Source of the DNA: Sphingomonas sp. Leaf242
Lineage (GTDB): Bacteria; Pseudomonadota; Alphaproteobacteria; Sphingomonadales; Sphingomonadaceae
Direction of reading: 5' to 3'
Length of the DNA stretch: 64,000 bases
Assembly (NCBI RefSeq): GCF_001422045.1
Contig: NZ_LMLW01000007.1
Span: 124,001 to 188,000, forward strand
Shown: piece after piece, positions 9,103-17,967 of the stretch
Position numbering within the stretch: the stretch's first letter is position 1
How the letters are laid out: the number at the start of each line of letters is the position of its first letter
Made by a program: the position numbers and the translations under genes
Notes under the pieces: generated by a model
What the model saw: the letters and a program-made list of their open reading frames with translations, nothing else
What the model was told of the DNA's origin: nothing
Databases searched by the model: none

Positions 9103-9343
9103 AATGCTCGGGTAGACGCCAAATTCCTGCGGCAGATAGCCGAGCGTCCGGCGCAGCACGCACGACTCTTTGAGGACATCGATGCCCTCGAACGCAACGC
9201 TGCCGCACGTGGGCAATTGCAGGGTCGAGACGATCCTCATTAGCGTCGACTTGCCCGCCCCATCGGGCCGCAGCAGGCGGGGCAGGCGATCGAGCTCGAG
9301 TGCCGTTGGCGTAGACGTGGCTCAGGACCGTGATCGCAAGCAT
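9103..9343 (-). pseudogene. Remnant of an ABC transporter ATPase (N-terminal part, frameshifted)
   Basis: From 9343 leftward one frame reads MLAITVLSHVYANGTRA, the usual start of an ABC ATPase. After a frame change and loss of the strand before Walker A, another frame gives RPDGAGKSTLMRIVSTLQLP, then GSVAFEGIDVL and LRRTLGYLPQEFGVYPS (Q-loop). Similarity then stops; the rest of the ATPase, with signature and Walker B, is gone, and the end abuts the GGDEF-EAL gene. Walker A reads DGAGKST where the family has NGAGKST. A decayed fragment cannot make a functional ATPase. Confidence 0.78.
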
Positions 9344-9445
9344 AGCCGTTTTCTTCAGGCAGGCGTTACGACATATGTAGATTTAACAGTCGAGTAACGC
9401 TGGCTCGGAGCCCATCATTCAAGCTGACGAACCGCTGCTTCGGGA

Positions 9446-9835
9446 TTAGTTGCGAAGATGTGGCGTCAGCCTTTTGAAGACATAGGGCGTCAAACCCTCA
9501 TGTAGTGTGAGCTTTGTCGCGGAAGGTAGCCTGTCGAGGCGCAGCTTGCGCACCGAGCGGGTTCCATCCACGTCGAGCCCTTGATCAGATACGACGCCGA
9601 CGTCAAAGCGGGGCAGGATGTACGGCCCATCTGTATCTCTTGCGACAATGTAGGATATGGTCTGCTGATTGTTGAGCAGCATCTCGCCGTCGGCTAGCTT
9701 TACGGTGCCGCAGCAGTCGTTGGCGAACAGGCCGTTAGCACCGGCGTCAACGACAGGCGTACGCAGGAAGACGAGAAAAGCGATGAGCAAGACAGTGCCG
9801 GCGGCAACGACACCTATGGTGATAACACGCCGCAT
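9446..9835 (-). CDS. Hypothetical single-pass membrane protein
   Basis: I do not recognise this 129-residue protein. It starts MRRVITIGVVAAGTVLLIAFLVFLRTP, one membrane segment or uncleaved signal anchor. About 100 hydrophilic residues follow with a Cys pair (NDCC). ATG 9835 is preferred over an upstream in-frame start because AAAGGGTAGCGAAG gives it a ribosome site and the longer N-terminus looks random. It stands alone between an ABC remnant and the PadR pair. Because no homologue comes to mind, it could be a lineage-specific gene. Confidence 0.5.
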   Translation of the reverse strand: MRRVITIGVVAAGTVLLIAFLVFLRTPVVDAGANGLFANDCCGTVKLADGEMLLNNQQTISYIVARDTDGPYILPRFDVGVVSDQGLDVDGTRSVRKLRLDRLPSATKLTLHEGLTPYVFKRLTPHLRN

Positions 9836-10028
9836 CTTCGCTACCCTTTCGCCGCGTCGGACGCTGTTTCCTCTCGGCCCGCAAACGCCCAGCCGGCGTT
9901 TCGTCGGGCTCCAGCGTTGAACTTCGCCTACCTCATCGTGGACGCAAGGCAACATATGTAGAATTACGAGTCAAGCGGGTTTGCAGATTTTCAGCCAGTC
10001 GTATGAAACAGTGAAGCGTGCATACCAG

Positions 10029-10664
10029 CTACCGAGCACGCATTTCGCGCGAGACGTCCGCAAAAACCCGAATGTGCCATCGCGAAATAGAAACCACCGC
10101 GGCCAATTCGATCGCCAGCTCCGCGACTTGCGCCCTCAATGGCGACAAATCGAGCATCAATACGCTCATGAACAGCGTCAACGTGATCATTGCCGCCCCG
10201 ATCAGCGTGCCGCACTTCACGATGCGCGGCCAGTCCCCCTCCACGAGCAGCCACGCAAGACAAAGGTGCGCCATGCCGAGAAGAAGCCACGTGATCAGCA
10301 ATATCGGGATGGCGCTGTTCTGAGACCAGATGAGGTAGAGATTCGGTCCGGCGCCGGCGCCTTGCAAGCCGAAAGGACTTTCTGCCGAGGGTAGGAAGCG
10401 GACCGCCTGCTGGAACTGCAGAGCTGCCATCGGGATGAGTAACCCCAGGGCGAGCGCGTAGTTCGCAAGGATCAGGCGTCCTTCGCTGTGCTTCCCGATC
10501 TCGCGCCACGCTGCGAACAGGCAGCCGAGAGCGAACAGGAATGGACGCCGATCTTCGACCGCGGCTTCGAACTCCGCTTCCATGGCCATCGCCCACGTTC
10601 GGCGATCCGGGCCGAGAGACCGACTGGCCAATGACAGCAAAGCCCGCGACACAGCTTGTGTCAT
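10029..10664 (-). CDS. Hypothetical multi-pass membrane protein coupled to PadR
   Basis: A 211-residue protein starting MTQAVSRALLSLASRSLGPD. A soluble N-terminal segment (RRTWAMAMEAEFEA) is followed by four or so hydrophobic helices, for example LANYALALGLLIPMAALQF and AIPILLITWLLLGMAHLCLAW. Its ATG overlaps the stop of the PadR gene by four bases, so the two are translationally coupled. PadR-membrane protein pairs of this layout are common; the membrane partner is often thought to modulate the regulator or an efflux function, but I cannot assign a role. Confidence 0.7.
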   Translation of the reverse strand: MTQAVSRALLSLASRSLGPDRRTWAMAMEAEFEAAVEDRRPFLFALGCLFAAWREIGKHSEGRLILANYALALGLLIPMAALQFQQAVRFLPSAESPFGLQGAGAGPNLYLIWSQNSAIPILLITWLLLGMAHLCLAWLLVEGDWPRIVKCGTLIGAAMITLTLFMSVLMLDLSPLRAQVAELAIELAAVVSISRWHIRVFADVSREMRAR

Positions 10665-10963
10665 GCGAAGGAGGTCTTGGCGAAGGTGATCGGACCGGCA
10701 GGTATCGCCGCCCGCGCAAATGCCACGCCAGCATTCGTTAAACGGTACGCATGGCGCGCAGGGCGGCCGGGGTGTTCTGGCTCGCGCCACTCGGCCTCGA
10801 CGAGCCCTTGGTCGGTCATGCGGATCAGTAACGGGTACAGCGTTCCCGACAGGAGCCCGGTTTCTTTCATCAGATCGTAGCCGTGGCGCCACTGCTGAGT
10901 GCGCGCAGACAGCGCCTCCAACAGGAGGAGCATCTGCTTCGACGGTCGACGATTACGGCCCAT
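10661..10963 (-). CDS. PadR-family transcriptional regulator (short form)
   Basis: A 100-residue protein: MGRNRRPSKQMLLLLEALSA opens the winged helix, then GYDLMKETGLLSGTLYPLLIRM is the recognition region and GLVEAEWREPEHPGRPARHAYRLT the wing, all typical of PadR. The C-terminal dimerisation helix is short, as in the two-gene PadR/membrane protein type. I take ATG 10963 as start rather than the TTG twelve bases upstream, which lies inside a dyad. The dyad just before the start is a candidate autoregulatory site. Confidence 0.85.
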   Translation of the reverse strand: MGRNRRPSKQMLLLLEALSARTQQWRHGYDLMKETGLLSGTLYPLLIRMTDQGLVEAEWREPEHPGRPARHAYRLTNAGVAFARAAIPAGPITFAKTSFA

Positions 10964-10967
10964 GCTT

Positions 10968-10984
10968 CTACTCAACTTAAGTAG
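10968..10984. promoter_or_regulatory. Dyad upstream of padR-like gene, candidate operator
   Basis: CTACTCAACTTAAGTAG has 5-bp inverted arms (CTACT/AGTAG) and ends five bases before the padR start codon. PadR proteins usually repress their own promoter from such a site. The position fits; binding is inferred. Confidence 0.4.
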
Positions 10985-11245
10985 AGTTATCTGTCAACTG
11001 TGGAGCAGGCAGTATCGCCCCGCTATCCGCTTTTCGACTTGGTGCCCGCCTGCTGGTGGTCAGCGAGAGGCGAGTGGGCCTGTGGACCGGACGTCACGCA
11101 ACGCCCAACTCCGGGACGGCCGATGTTGGGAGACGGGCAGCGCACTATAATCGAACGATAGTGGGTCTCCATCCTTCAGCCGACGGAGCGAACAATCGGT
11201 CTGCCACTACGGCGCGGAACGCCTCCGAACCAAGACTACTGCAAG

Positions 11246-13552
11246 TCAGAAGTTGACTCGCAGCGTAGCACCTGCGGTGCGCGGCGTACCCAATTGTCCG
11301 GCATAGGCGAACGGCGATGCACCAACGATCGCGGTCGTGCTCAGGTTCTGGAAATACTGTTTGTCGAACGCGTTGTTGATCCAGGCGGAGAGGTCGTAGC
11401 GTCCGTTGCCGAGCACCGCTCCGATCCGGAAGTTGGCCAGCGCGTAAGCTTCGATCCGGCTATAGGGTCCGGCATCGGCGGTACCGAACACGCTCGAGCG
11501 GTAGCTGATTTGCGCGAGCGCGTACGGGCGCGTGCCGTTTCCCAGATCGACGTGGTAATCCAGCGTGCCGTTGCCGATCCATCGGGGCGCCTGGAACAGC
11601 GGTCGGCCGGTCAGATCGCAGACGCCGCTCACGCCGACAGGGCAGGGTGCGTTTGCGTAACGCTTATAGACCGCGTCGTTGTACGATCCGTTGCCGCTGA
11701 GCGTCAGCGTGTCGGTGACGCGAAGCGAGGCGTCGAACTCGATACCGCGAGACCGAACGTCGCCGACGTTTGCCAGATACGAGCGGTTGCCGTTCGTCGG
11801 CACGATGTTCGCCTGCAGACCGGACAGGTCGGTCGAGAACGCGCTGAGATTGATCGTGACACGACGATCGAAGAACTGGCTCTTCAAACCGAGTTCCCAA
11901 TTCTTCACCTTTTCGGGCGACAGGACCAGCGGCGTCCCTGCGGACACCGCGGAGTTCAGGTTCAGGCCCGATCCCTTATACCCGGTCGAATACGAGGCAT
12001 AGGCCAGCACGTCGTCGGCCAGCTTGTACGATGCGCTCGCGAGGTAGGAGACATTGTCGTCCTTCACCGACACGTCGTAATGGAAGGGGATCGACGTCGC
12101 CGCATAGGGCGTGCCGACGATCGAGGTGTCCGACACCCCGGAGCGCTTGTCGCGCGTATAGCGGATGCCGCCCGTGACCGTCAGCCGATCCGTGATATCG
12201 AAGTTGGCCTGCCCGAACGCGGCGACACTGTCGACGCTGGTATCGACATCGTCGAGATATTGCGATCCCGGCGCGATCACCACGGCTGCCGCAGCCGGAT
12301 TGGCGAGGCGCAGATAGGTCGTGTAGAACGCGCTCGCATCGGTACCGAACTGGTTGAGGATGAAGTGATCCTTCAACCGCTGGTGAAACAGGTAGGCACC
12401 GACCTGCCAGTTGAACCGCCCCGGCCGCGACGCGAGCCTGAATTCCTGTGAATATTGATCGTCCTTGGTCTGCGCGACGTTGACCTGGATGACGTCGAGC
12501 GGCGTGCCATCGCTGTCCTGCAAGGGATTGAAATGCCAATAGCGCCAGGCGGAAATCGATGTCGCGGTTGCAAAGCCGAGATCCCAGTCGACCTGCAGCG
12601 ACACGCCTTTCTGGTCGGTCTTCATGTTCTGCGGCGAATTGTTCTGCGTGAAGTCGAGACTGCGTTGCGGCACATAGCCAAGCGACGCGAGCGCGCGGAG
12701 CGTCCGGCTTGTCGTTGCGCTGAGCGATGCTGGCAGCGTGAGCTTCGTGGCGCTGACACAGCACGTGTCGTCTTCCTGTGAATAATCACCCGACAGGCGG
12801 ATCGTCAGGTTGCTCGCGGGGGTGGCGAGCAACTGGACCCGGCCGCCGCTGCGCCCGACGCTGTTGGCATCGATCCCGGTCTTGATGTTGTCGAGTACGC
12901 CGTTCCGGTGGGTGTTGAACCCGGTGACGCGGAACGCGAGCAGGCCGTCGATAACCGGGCCGGTCACGCTGATCCGCTCCTGATTGTAATCATAGGTGCC
13001 GCGCGAAACTTCGGCGGTGCCGCCGAACGTGAATTCGGGTTTGCGGGTCGTGATGTTGAGCACGCCGGCCGAGTTGTTGCGTCCGAACAACGTACCTTGC
13101 GGCCCTCGCAACACCTCGACGCGATCGACGTCGATCAGATCCGCCAACGCCATGCCGGGGCGCCCGAGATAGACGTTGTCGATATAGACGCCGACCGACG
13201 TATCCAGCCCGTCGGAGGCCGAAGACACGCCGATCCCGCGGATGCCGATCGAGCTGTTGCGCGGGTTCGAGTTGAACGCGGTGAGGCTGGGGGTCTGAGA
13301 TTGGACATCGGTCATCGTATAGCTGCCGGTGCGTTCGAGCGCGGCCCCGGTCAGTACCGACAACGCGATGGGAACGTCCTGCGCGCGTTCCGCCTGGCGA
13401 CGCGCCGTGACGAGGATGTCGTCCGTCGGTTCAGGCGGGGTCGCCGCCACGGCATCCTTTTTCGGTTCGTCCCGGGCGAACGCCGGTTGCGCCGCCATGA
13501 GCAACCCGATGGCCGACGACCGAAACGCAATACGCCGAGAGGATGATGCCAT
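11246..13552 (-). CDS. TonB-dependent outer-membrane receptor
   Basis: A 768-residue protein with signal peptide (MASSSRRIAFRSSAIGLLMAAQPAFA). A TonB-box-like segment DDILVTARR leads into the plug, with SIGIRGIGVSS, VGVYIDNVYLGR and VEVLRGPQGTLFGRN. A 22-strand barrel ends AGATLRVNF. ATG 13552 is chosen because the signal peptide starts there; upstream in-frame residues are not signal-like. It imports a substrate across the outer membrane with TonB energy. It is divergent from the sulfur-type operon at 13969, so it probably delivers that operon's substrate, such as an organosulfonate or sulfate ester. It has few sulfur residues for its size. The substrate is inferred from context only. Confidence 0.9.
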   Translation of the reverse strand: MASSSRRIAFRSSAIGLLMAAQPAFARDEPKKDAVAATPPEPTDDILVTARRQAERAQDVPIALSVLTGAALERTGSYTMTDVQSQTPSLTAFNSNPRNSSIGIRGIGVSSASDGLDTSVGVYIDNVYLGRPGMALADLIDVDRVEVLRGPQGTLFGRNNSAGVLNITTRKPEFTFGGTAEVSRGTYDYNQERISVTGPVIDGLLAFRVTGFNTHRNGVLDNIKTGIDANSVGRSGGRVQLLATPASNLTIRLSGDYSQEDDTCCVSATKLTLPASLSATTSRTLRALASLGYVPQRSLDFTQNNSPQNMKTDQKGVSLQVDWDLGFATATSISAWRYWHFNPLQDSDGTPLDVIQVNVAQTKDDQYSQEFRLASRPGRFNWQVGAYLFHQRLKDHFILNQFGTDASAFYTTYLRLANPAAAAVVIAPGSQYLDDVDTSVDSVAAFGQANFDITDRLTVTGGIRYTRDKRSGVSDTSIVGTPYAATSIPFHYDVSVKDDNVSYLASASYKLADDVLAYASYSTGYKGSGLNLNSAVSAGTPLVLSPEKVKNWELGLKSQFFDRRVTINLSAFSTDLSGLQANIVPTNGNRSYLANVGDVRSRGIEFDASLRVTDTLTLSGNGSYNDAVYKRYANAPCPVGVSGVCDLTGRPLFQAPRWIGNGTLDYHVDLGNGTRPYALAQISYRSSVFGTADAGPYSRIEAYALANFRIGAVLGNGRYDLSAWINNAFDKQYFQNLSTTAIVGASPFAYAGQLGTPRTAGATLRVNF

Positions 13553-13968
13553 TCTCGCTGCCCCAATTCTGTGAAATGACGATGTCGCCGGATGGCTTCG
13601 GGCGGGCCGGCCATGCGTCCCCGCCGTCCATCGATCGACACCCCAACGGTCCAATCTAATTCATATCCAGTCAATGGGACTTGGCCCAATTTCGGAGGGA
13701 CCGCGGCATAGTTTTTCTGCGAACAATGGCAGGCCGCTGGTCGCAGATGGCCGTTCGTTTATGGATTAATCACTCCTTAGAAGTCGCAAGATGCGGGCCA
13801 TCCGGGTTTTAGAACCGGGTCCGCGCACACCCAAGAGACGCGAATTTCAATATCCTACCCGTGCAGTATGGATTCTACCGCCCAGCAAAGCTTTTCTACG
13901 TTCCGCGAAAGCAGCCCGAAGCGCACCCTTCGGACAGTTCACGAGCAATTGCGTCTCAGGAGGTGCCC
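13553..13968. promoter_or_regulatory. Divergent intergenic region between TonB receptor and sulfur operon
   Basis: 416 bases without a recognisable gene. It must carry promoters for both directions. A small dyad GGTTTTAGAACC lies near 13808-13819. No LysR-type regulator gene adjoins the locus, so control is probably by a distant regulator. I cannot point to a certain -35/-10 pair. Confidence 0.4.
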
Positions 13969-14928
13969 ATGCCCAATCTCGGAAAACTCGTCGTCAGCCG
14001 TCAGGGCTTTGGAGCGATGGGGCTGTCCAACACGTACGGTGAGGCGGACGATGCGGCCTCGATCGCCACGATCCACCGGGCGATCGACCTGGGCATCACG
14101 CTGTTCGATACCGCGACTGGCTACGGCGACGGCCATAACGAACGGCTGGTCGGCGAGGCGGTCCGGTCGCGCCGCGCCGACGTGGTTCTCGTCAGCAAGT
14201 TCGTCCATCGTCCGCAAGGTGGCGGTGCCGACATCGAACCGGTGCATCCGCGCGATGCGGTCGATGCCAGTCTCAAGCGGCTCGGCGTCGAGCGTATAGA
14301 TCTCTATTATCTGCACCGCGTCGACCCGCTGATCGCGATCGAGGAGTCGATCGGCGAACTCGGGCGACTTGTCGACGCGGGCAAGATCGGCGCGGTCGGC
14401 GTTTCCGAGGCGACCGCCGACGGCATCCGCCGCGCGCATGCGACATACCCGCTGACCGCGTTACAGAGCGAGTATTCGCTGTGGACGCGCGATGTCGAGG
14501 TCGAGATCCTGCCGACGGTCCGCGAACTCGGCATCGGTTTCGTCGCCTATAGTCCGCTCGGGCGCGGCTTCCTGGCCGGTGCCGAAGTGTCCGATCCCGC
14601 CGACCGGCGTCATCTGCATCCCCGGTTCCAGCCCGAGGCGGTCGCCGCAAACGCGCAACGCCGCACGACGATCGAACAGGTCGCCAAGCGGCTCGGTGCC
14701 AGCATCGCGCAGGTCAGTCTGGCATGGGTGCTGTCGAAGGATGTCGTGCCGATCCCGGGTACGCGCCACGTCGAACACCTGGAATCGAACTGGGCCGCAA
14801 ACGGTCTGGTGCTCGACGACCAGTCGATCGACGCGCTCGAAGAGGCCTTCCCCCGGGGAGCGACCGCCGGCGCGCGCTATCCGGCGGAGAGCCTGAAGCT
14901 CGTGCCGCCAGAACCCATCCCCGCCTGA
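13969..14928 (+). CDS. Aldo/keto reductase
   Basis: A 319-residue NADPH-dependent reductase of the perakine/YghZ-like group. The barrel shows GFGAMGLSNTYG, then ITLFDTATGYGDGHNERLVG with catalytic Asp and Tyr, VLVSKF (Lys) and DLYYLHRVDP (His). AYSPLGRGFLAG and a C-terminal VPIPGTRHVEHLESN form the cofactor site. ATG 13969 has a strong AGGAGGTGCCC ribosome site. It opens the rightward operon; a plausible role is to reduce the aldehyde released when a dioxygenase or monooxygenase cleaves a C-S or O-S bond. It has no Cys and only two Met. Confidence 0.88.
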   Translation: MPNLGKLVVSRQGFGAMGLSNTYGEADDAASIATIHRAIDLGITLFDTATGYGDGHNERLVGEAVRSRRADVVLVSKFVHRPQGGGADIEPVHPRDAVDASLKRLGVERIDLYYLHRVDPLIAIEESIGELGRLVDAGKIGAVGVSEATADGIRRAHATYPLTALQSEYSLWTRDVEVEILPTVRELGIGFVAYSPLGRGFLAGAEVSDPADRRHLHPRFQPEAVAANAQRRTTIEQVAKRLGASIAQVSLAWVLSKDVVPIPGTRHVEHLESNWAANGLVLDDQSIDALEEAFPRGATAGARYPAESLKLVPPEPIPA

Positions 14929-14975
14929 GCCGCCGGGCTGATCCACCAGCTCGGTTTAATCGATTGGAGAGTATC

Positions 14976-15953
14976 ATGAGCAACGTAGCTGCGCTTCGCC
15001 CCGAACAAGCCGTCGATCGCTTCGGTTACCGCCACATCGGCGTCACGCCCGTGACGCCGACGATCGGCGCGGAGATTTCGGGCGTCGACCTTCGCCAGCC
15101 GATCAATGCCGATGTCGCGGCCGATATCCAGAAGGCGTTGCACGACTGGCGGGTCGTGTTCTTCCGCGATCAGGACATCGACAACGACCAGTTAAAGGCG
15201 TTCGGCCGCGCATTCGGGCCTCTGACGCCGGCGCATCCGATCTCGGAAGGGCTGGAGGATCATCCGGAGATCTGGGAACGCAGCGTCGAGGAATATCGCG
15301 CACGGCGCAATCGCAACGATGTGGCTCCGCCAGGCCGCGAACCGCCGCGGGACTATAAGGGTTGGCATATCGACATCACCTTCGTCGCCAATCCGAACCG
15401 GTATTCGATCCTGCAAGGCGTCGAGATACCCCCGTTCGGCGGCGATACATTGTTCACCAATCTGGTCGCCGCCTATGAAGGCTTGTCCGCACCGATCCGC
15501 ACGCTGATCAACGGACTTCAGGCCGTACACCGGACCAGCGGCTATGATGGCGCCGATGCCAAGCTGCGGCGCGACGGACGATCCGCCGGGCCGTTTGCCG
15601 CGCTGCACCCGCTCGTCCGCGTTCACCCGGAAACCGGCGAGAAGCTGCTGTTCCTCAATCCGGAGACGATCAGCCATATCGTCGGACTGAAGGAACCCGA
15701 GAGCAAGGCGCTGCTCGACCTGTTGTTCTACGAGGCGACGCGGCCCGAATATCAGGTACGGTTCCACTGGAAACCGAAGTCGCTGGTGGTGTGGGACAAC
15801 CAGGCCGTCGCACATGCTGGACCGATCGATTATTCACATTTCGATCTGCCACGCGCGGTTCGAAGGATCACGGTCGCCGGCGATCTGACGCGCGGGCCGG
15901 ACGGGTTCGTGTCGCAGCCGCTGGAAGGCGAACTGTTCAACGTGCTCGGCTGA
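14976..15953 (+). CDS. TauD/TfdA-family Fe(II)/2-oxoglutarate dioxygenase
   Basis: 325 residues, the usual length for taurine or alkylsulfatase dioxygenases. The iron site is visible: H131 and D133 in GWHIDITF and the distal H280 in NQAVAHAGP. The 2-oxoglutarate Arg is in RAVRRITV. IGAEISGVDL and RVVFFRDQ are conserved N-terminal motifs. These enzymes hydroxylate the carbon next to a sulfonate or sulfate ester and release sulfite or sulfate plus an aldehyde. GGAGAG precedes ATG 14976. The stop overlaps the next start (TGATG). Apart from the initiator the protein has no Met and no Cys, as expected of a gene used in sulfur starvation. Other acids could be substrates. Confidence 0.92.
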   Translation: MSNVAALRPEQAVDRFGYRHIGVTPVTPTIGAEISGVDLRQPINADVAADIQKALHDWRVVFFRDQDIDNDQLKAFGRAFGPLTPAHPISEGLEDHPEIWERSVEEYRARRNRNDVAPPGREPPRDYKGWHIDITFVANPNRYSILQGVEIPPFGGDTLFTNLVAAYEGLSAPIRTLINGLQAVHRTSGYDGADAKLRRDGRSAGPFAALHPLVRVHPETGEKLLFLNPETISHIVGLKEPESKALLDLLFYEATRPEYQVRFHWKPKSLVVWDNQAVAHAGPIDYSHFDLPRAVRRITVAGDLTRGPDGFVSQPLEGELFNVLG

Positions 15954-17056
15954 TGCCGCGCGCGGCCAGAAGCAAGCCCTGGGGCTTTATCGCGCTGGCC
16001 GCGTTCGTCGCGGTCACGATCGCGTTGCTGTTCGCGTTTGCCCCCAATCGTCGATCGGCAGCCGTGGCAGGAGGATTGCCTGAAACTGCGCCGCTGCCGG
16101 ACTCGGTGACGAAGGCGACCGTGCTGGTGGTCGGCGATCCCGTGACGCAGTGGGTGTTCGAGCATCTCGGTTGGGAGGACAAGCTCCCCTTCACGCTGCA
16201 ATGGGCGCAGATCACCGGCGGTCCCGATGTGACCGAGGCATTCCACGCAAAGGCGCTGGATGTCGGGCTTGGTGCGAACGTGCCACCGCTTCACGCCACC
16301 TGGGTAGGGCTGCCGGTCAGGATCGTGGCGTTCCGCGAGCGTCGCGATCCGGCGCGGCACCCGGCTTTCGTCCTCGCCATCGCACCGAAGGCCGGCATCC
16401 GCAGCCTTGCTGACCTGCGCGGTAAACGGATCGCGTTCAGTCCCAGCCAGGTGCAGGGCCAGATCGTTCTGCAGACGCTCAAGGCGCTCGGGTTGACCAA
16501 GGCCGATGTCACGTTGGTCGAACTGCCGTCGAGCATCGGCGGCGACGTCTACACCAGCGCGCTTGCGAGCAATCTGGTCGACGTCGCACCGATCGGCAGC
16601 GGGATCGTCGCCGATCGCTATCTCCGCAAGTTCGCGCGGGACGGGGCCAGGACACTGCCGCATCCGGATTTTCGGGACGATGCCGTGCTGGCCTATGTAC
16701 CGCTGGATAGCCTGCGCAATCCCGGGAAGGCGGCTGCGCTGAAGCGTTTCGTCTATTGGTGGGGGCGTGCGCAGGCGTGGCAGCAGGCGCATCCCGATGC
16801 ACTCGCCCGCGGCTATTATGTCGCGCACCAAGGGCTTTCGCTCGCCGATGCGAAGCTGATCCTCGCGGCGCAGGGGGAGGTCGTGATCCCCGGCCGCTGG
16901 GCCGAACCGATCGCGTATCAGCAGGGTGCGATCGACCTGCTGGCGCCGCAGATGGGCAAGCCCCGCTTCGATGCGCGGACGTTGTTCGATCCCCGCTTCG
17001 AAACCATCGCGGCAAACGGCTTTGCCGCCGAAGCCGCTGCCTCCTCCGGCCCATAG
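15953..17056 (+). CDS. ABC transporter substrate-binding protein, sulfonate/nitrate type (SsuA-like)
   Basis: 367 residues with an N-terminal hydrophobic segment (GFIALAAFVAVTIALLFAF) that is either signal peptide or membrane anchor. The binding-protein fold shows DVGLGANVPPLHATW, SLADLRGKRIAFSPSQVQG, LKALGLTKADVTLV and VDVAPIGSGIVADRY, the pattern of SsuA/TauA-like NMT1 proteins. It captures the substrate in the periplasm for the permease and ATPase that follow. It overlaps the dioxygenase stop by one base. The protein has no Cys and two Met, including the initiator. Confidence 0.88.
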   Translation: MPRAARSKPWGFIALAAFVAVTIALLFAFAPNRRSAAVAGGLPETAPLPDSVTKATVLVVGDPVTQWVFEHLGWEDKLPFTLQWAQITGGPDVTEAFHAKALDVGLGANVPPLHATWVGLPVRIVAFRERRDPARHPAFVLAIAPKAGIRSLADLRGKRIAFSPSQVQGQIVLQTLKALGLTKADVTLVELPSSIGGDVYTSALASNLVDVAPIGSGIVADRYLRKFARDGARTLPHPDFRDDAVLAYVPLDSLRNPGKAAALKRFVYWWGRAQAWQQAHPDALARGYYVAHQGLSLADAKLILAAQGEVVIPGRWAEPIAYQQGAIDLLAPQMGKPRFDARTLFDPRFETIAANGFAAEAAASSGP

Positions 17057-17064
17057 GAGTCGTC

Positions 17065-17967
17065 ATGAACGCACCCTTTCCCCATGCTGCGATAACCACC
17101 GCGTATCTCGGCACCGTTGCTTCCGTATCGACCTTTAAGCTGGATGCCGTCGACGATACCTCGGCGGTGGCGCGCGATCATCGCGAGCGTACCCGCCGCT
17201 TGGGGCTCGATACCCCGCTCGCCTGGGGGTGGCTGCTCGGGCCGCTGCTCCTGCTGCTATACTGGTCGGTCTTCTCGATCACCGGTTTTCTCGACACCCG
17301 CATCCTGCCCGCGCCGTGGACGGCGCTCACGGCGGGCATCGAACTCGTGCGCGACGGTCGGCTGCAGACCAATTTGGCTGTGTCGGCATGGCGCGCGGCA
17401 CAAGGGCTGGCGTTCGGCACGGTCGTTGGCGTGGTGCTGGCACTCGTCTCGGGGCTCAGTCTGCTTGGCGGGTACGTTATCGACGGTCTGGTTCAGCTCA
17501 AGCGCGGCATTCCCGTCCTCGCGCTGATCCCGTTCATGATCCTGTGGTTCGGCGTCGGCGAGGCGATGAAGGTCACCGTGATCGCCGTCACCGTGTTCGC
17601 GCCGATCTACATCCATACGCACAGCGCGTTGCGCGCCATCGATCTGAAACAGGTGGAACTCGCCGAAACGCTCGGGCTTCGTCGGTCGACGTTCATCCGG
17701 CACGTCGTCCTCCCGGGCGCGCTGCCCGGCATGCTGCTGGGGCTTCGGTTCGGCGTCACCGCGGCATGGCTTGCGCTCGTCGTCGTCGAGCAACTCAACG
17801 CGACCAGCGGCATCGGCTACATGATCACGCTGGCCCGTAATTACGCGCAGACCGACGTGATGCTGGTCGGCCTCGTCGTCTACGCGATCCTAGGACTGGG
17901 ATCGGATGCCGTGGTGCGCGTGATCCAGCGCCGTGCATTGACCTGGCGCCGGACGCTCGGCGCATGA
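17065..17967 (+). CDS. ABC transporter permease (SsuC-like)
   Basis: 300 residues with six or so membrane helices. The BPD-transport signature EAA loop is VELAETLGLRRSTFIRHVVLPGALPGMLLGLRFG. A long N-terminal extension of about 50 residues precedes the first helix. ATG 17065 has an AGGAG ribosome site. Its end overlaps the ATPase start by ATGA. It forms the membrane channel of the importer. No Cys is present. Confidence 0.92.
   Translation: MNAPFPHAAITTAYLGTVASVSTFKLDAVDDTSAVARDHRERTRRLGLDTPLAWGWLLGPLLLLLYWSVFSITGFLDTRILPAPWTALTAGIELVRDGRLQTNLAVSAWRAAQGLAFGTVVGVVLALVSGLSLLGGYVIDGLVQLKRGIPVLALIPFMILWFGVGEAMKVTVIAVTVFAPIYIHTHSALRAIDLKQVELAETLGLRRSTFIRHVVLPGALPGMLLGLRFGVTAAWLALVVVEQLNATSGIGYMITLARNYAQTDVMLVGLVVYAILGLGSDAVVRVIQRRALTWRRTLGA

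Noticed and set aside
11294..12451. 385-codon open frame antisense to the TonB receptor
   Set aside because: No signature; the minus strand has complete plug and barrel features.
13376..13403. GGAAC...GTT match inside the TonB receptor gene
   Set aside because: Spacing is about 11 bases rather than 16-17, and it lies inside a coding sequence.
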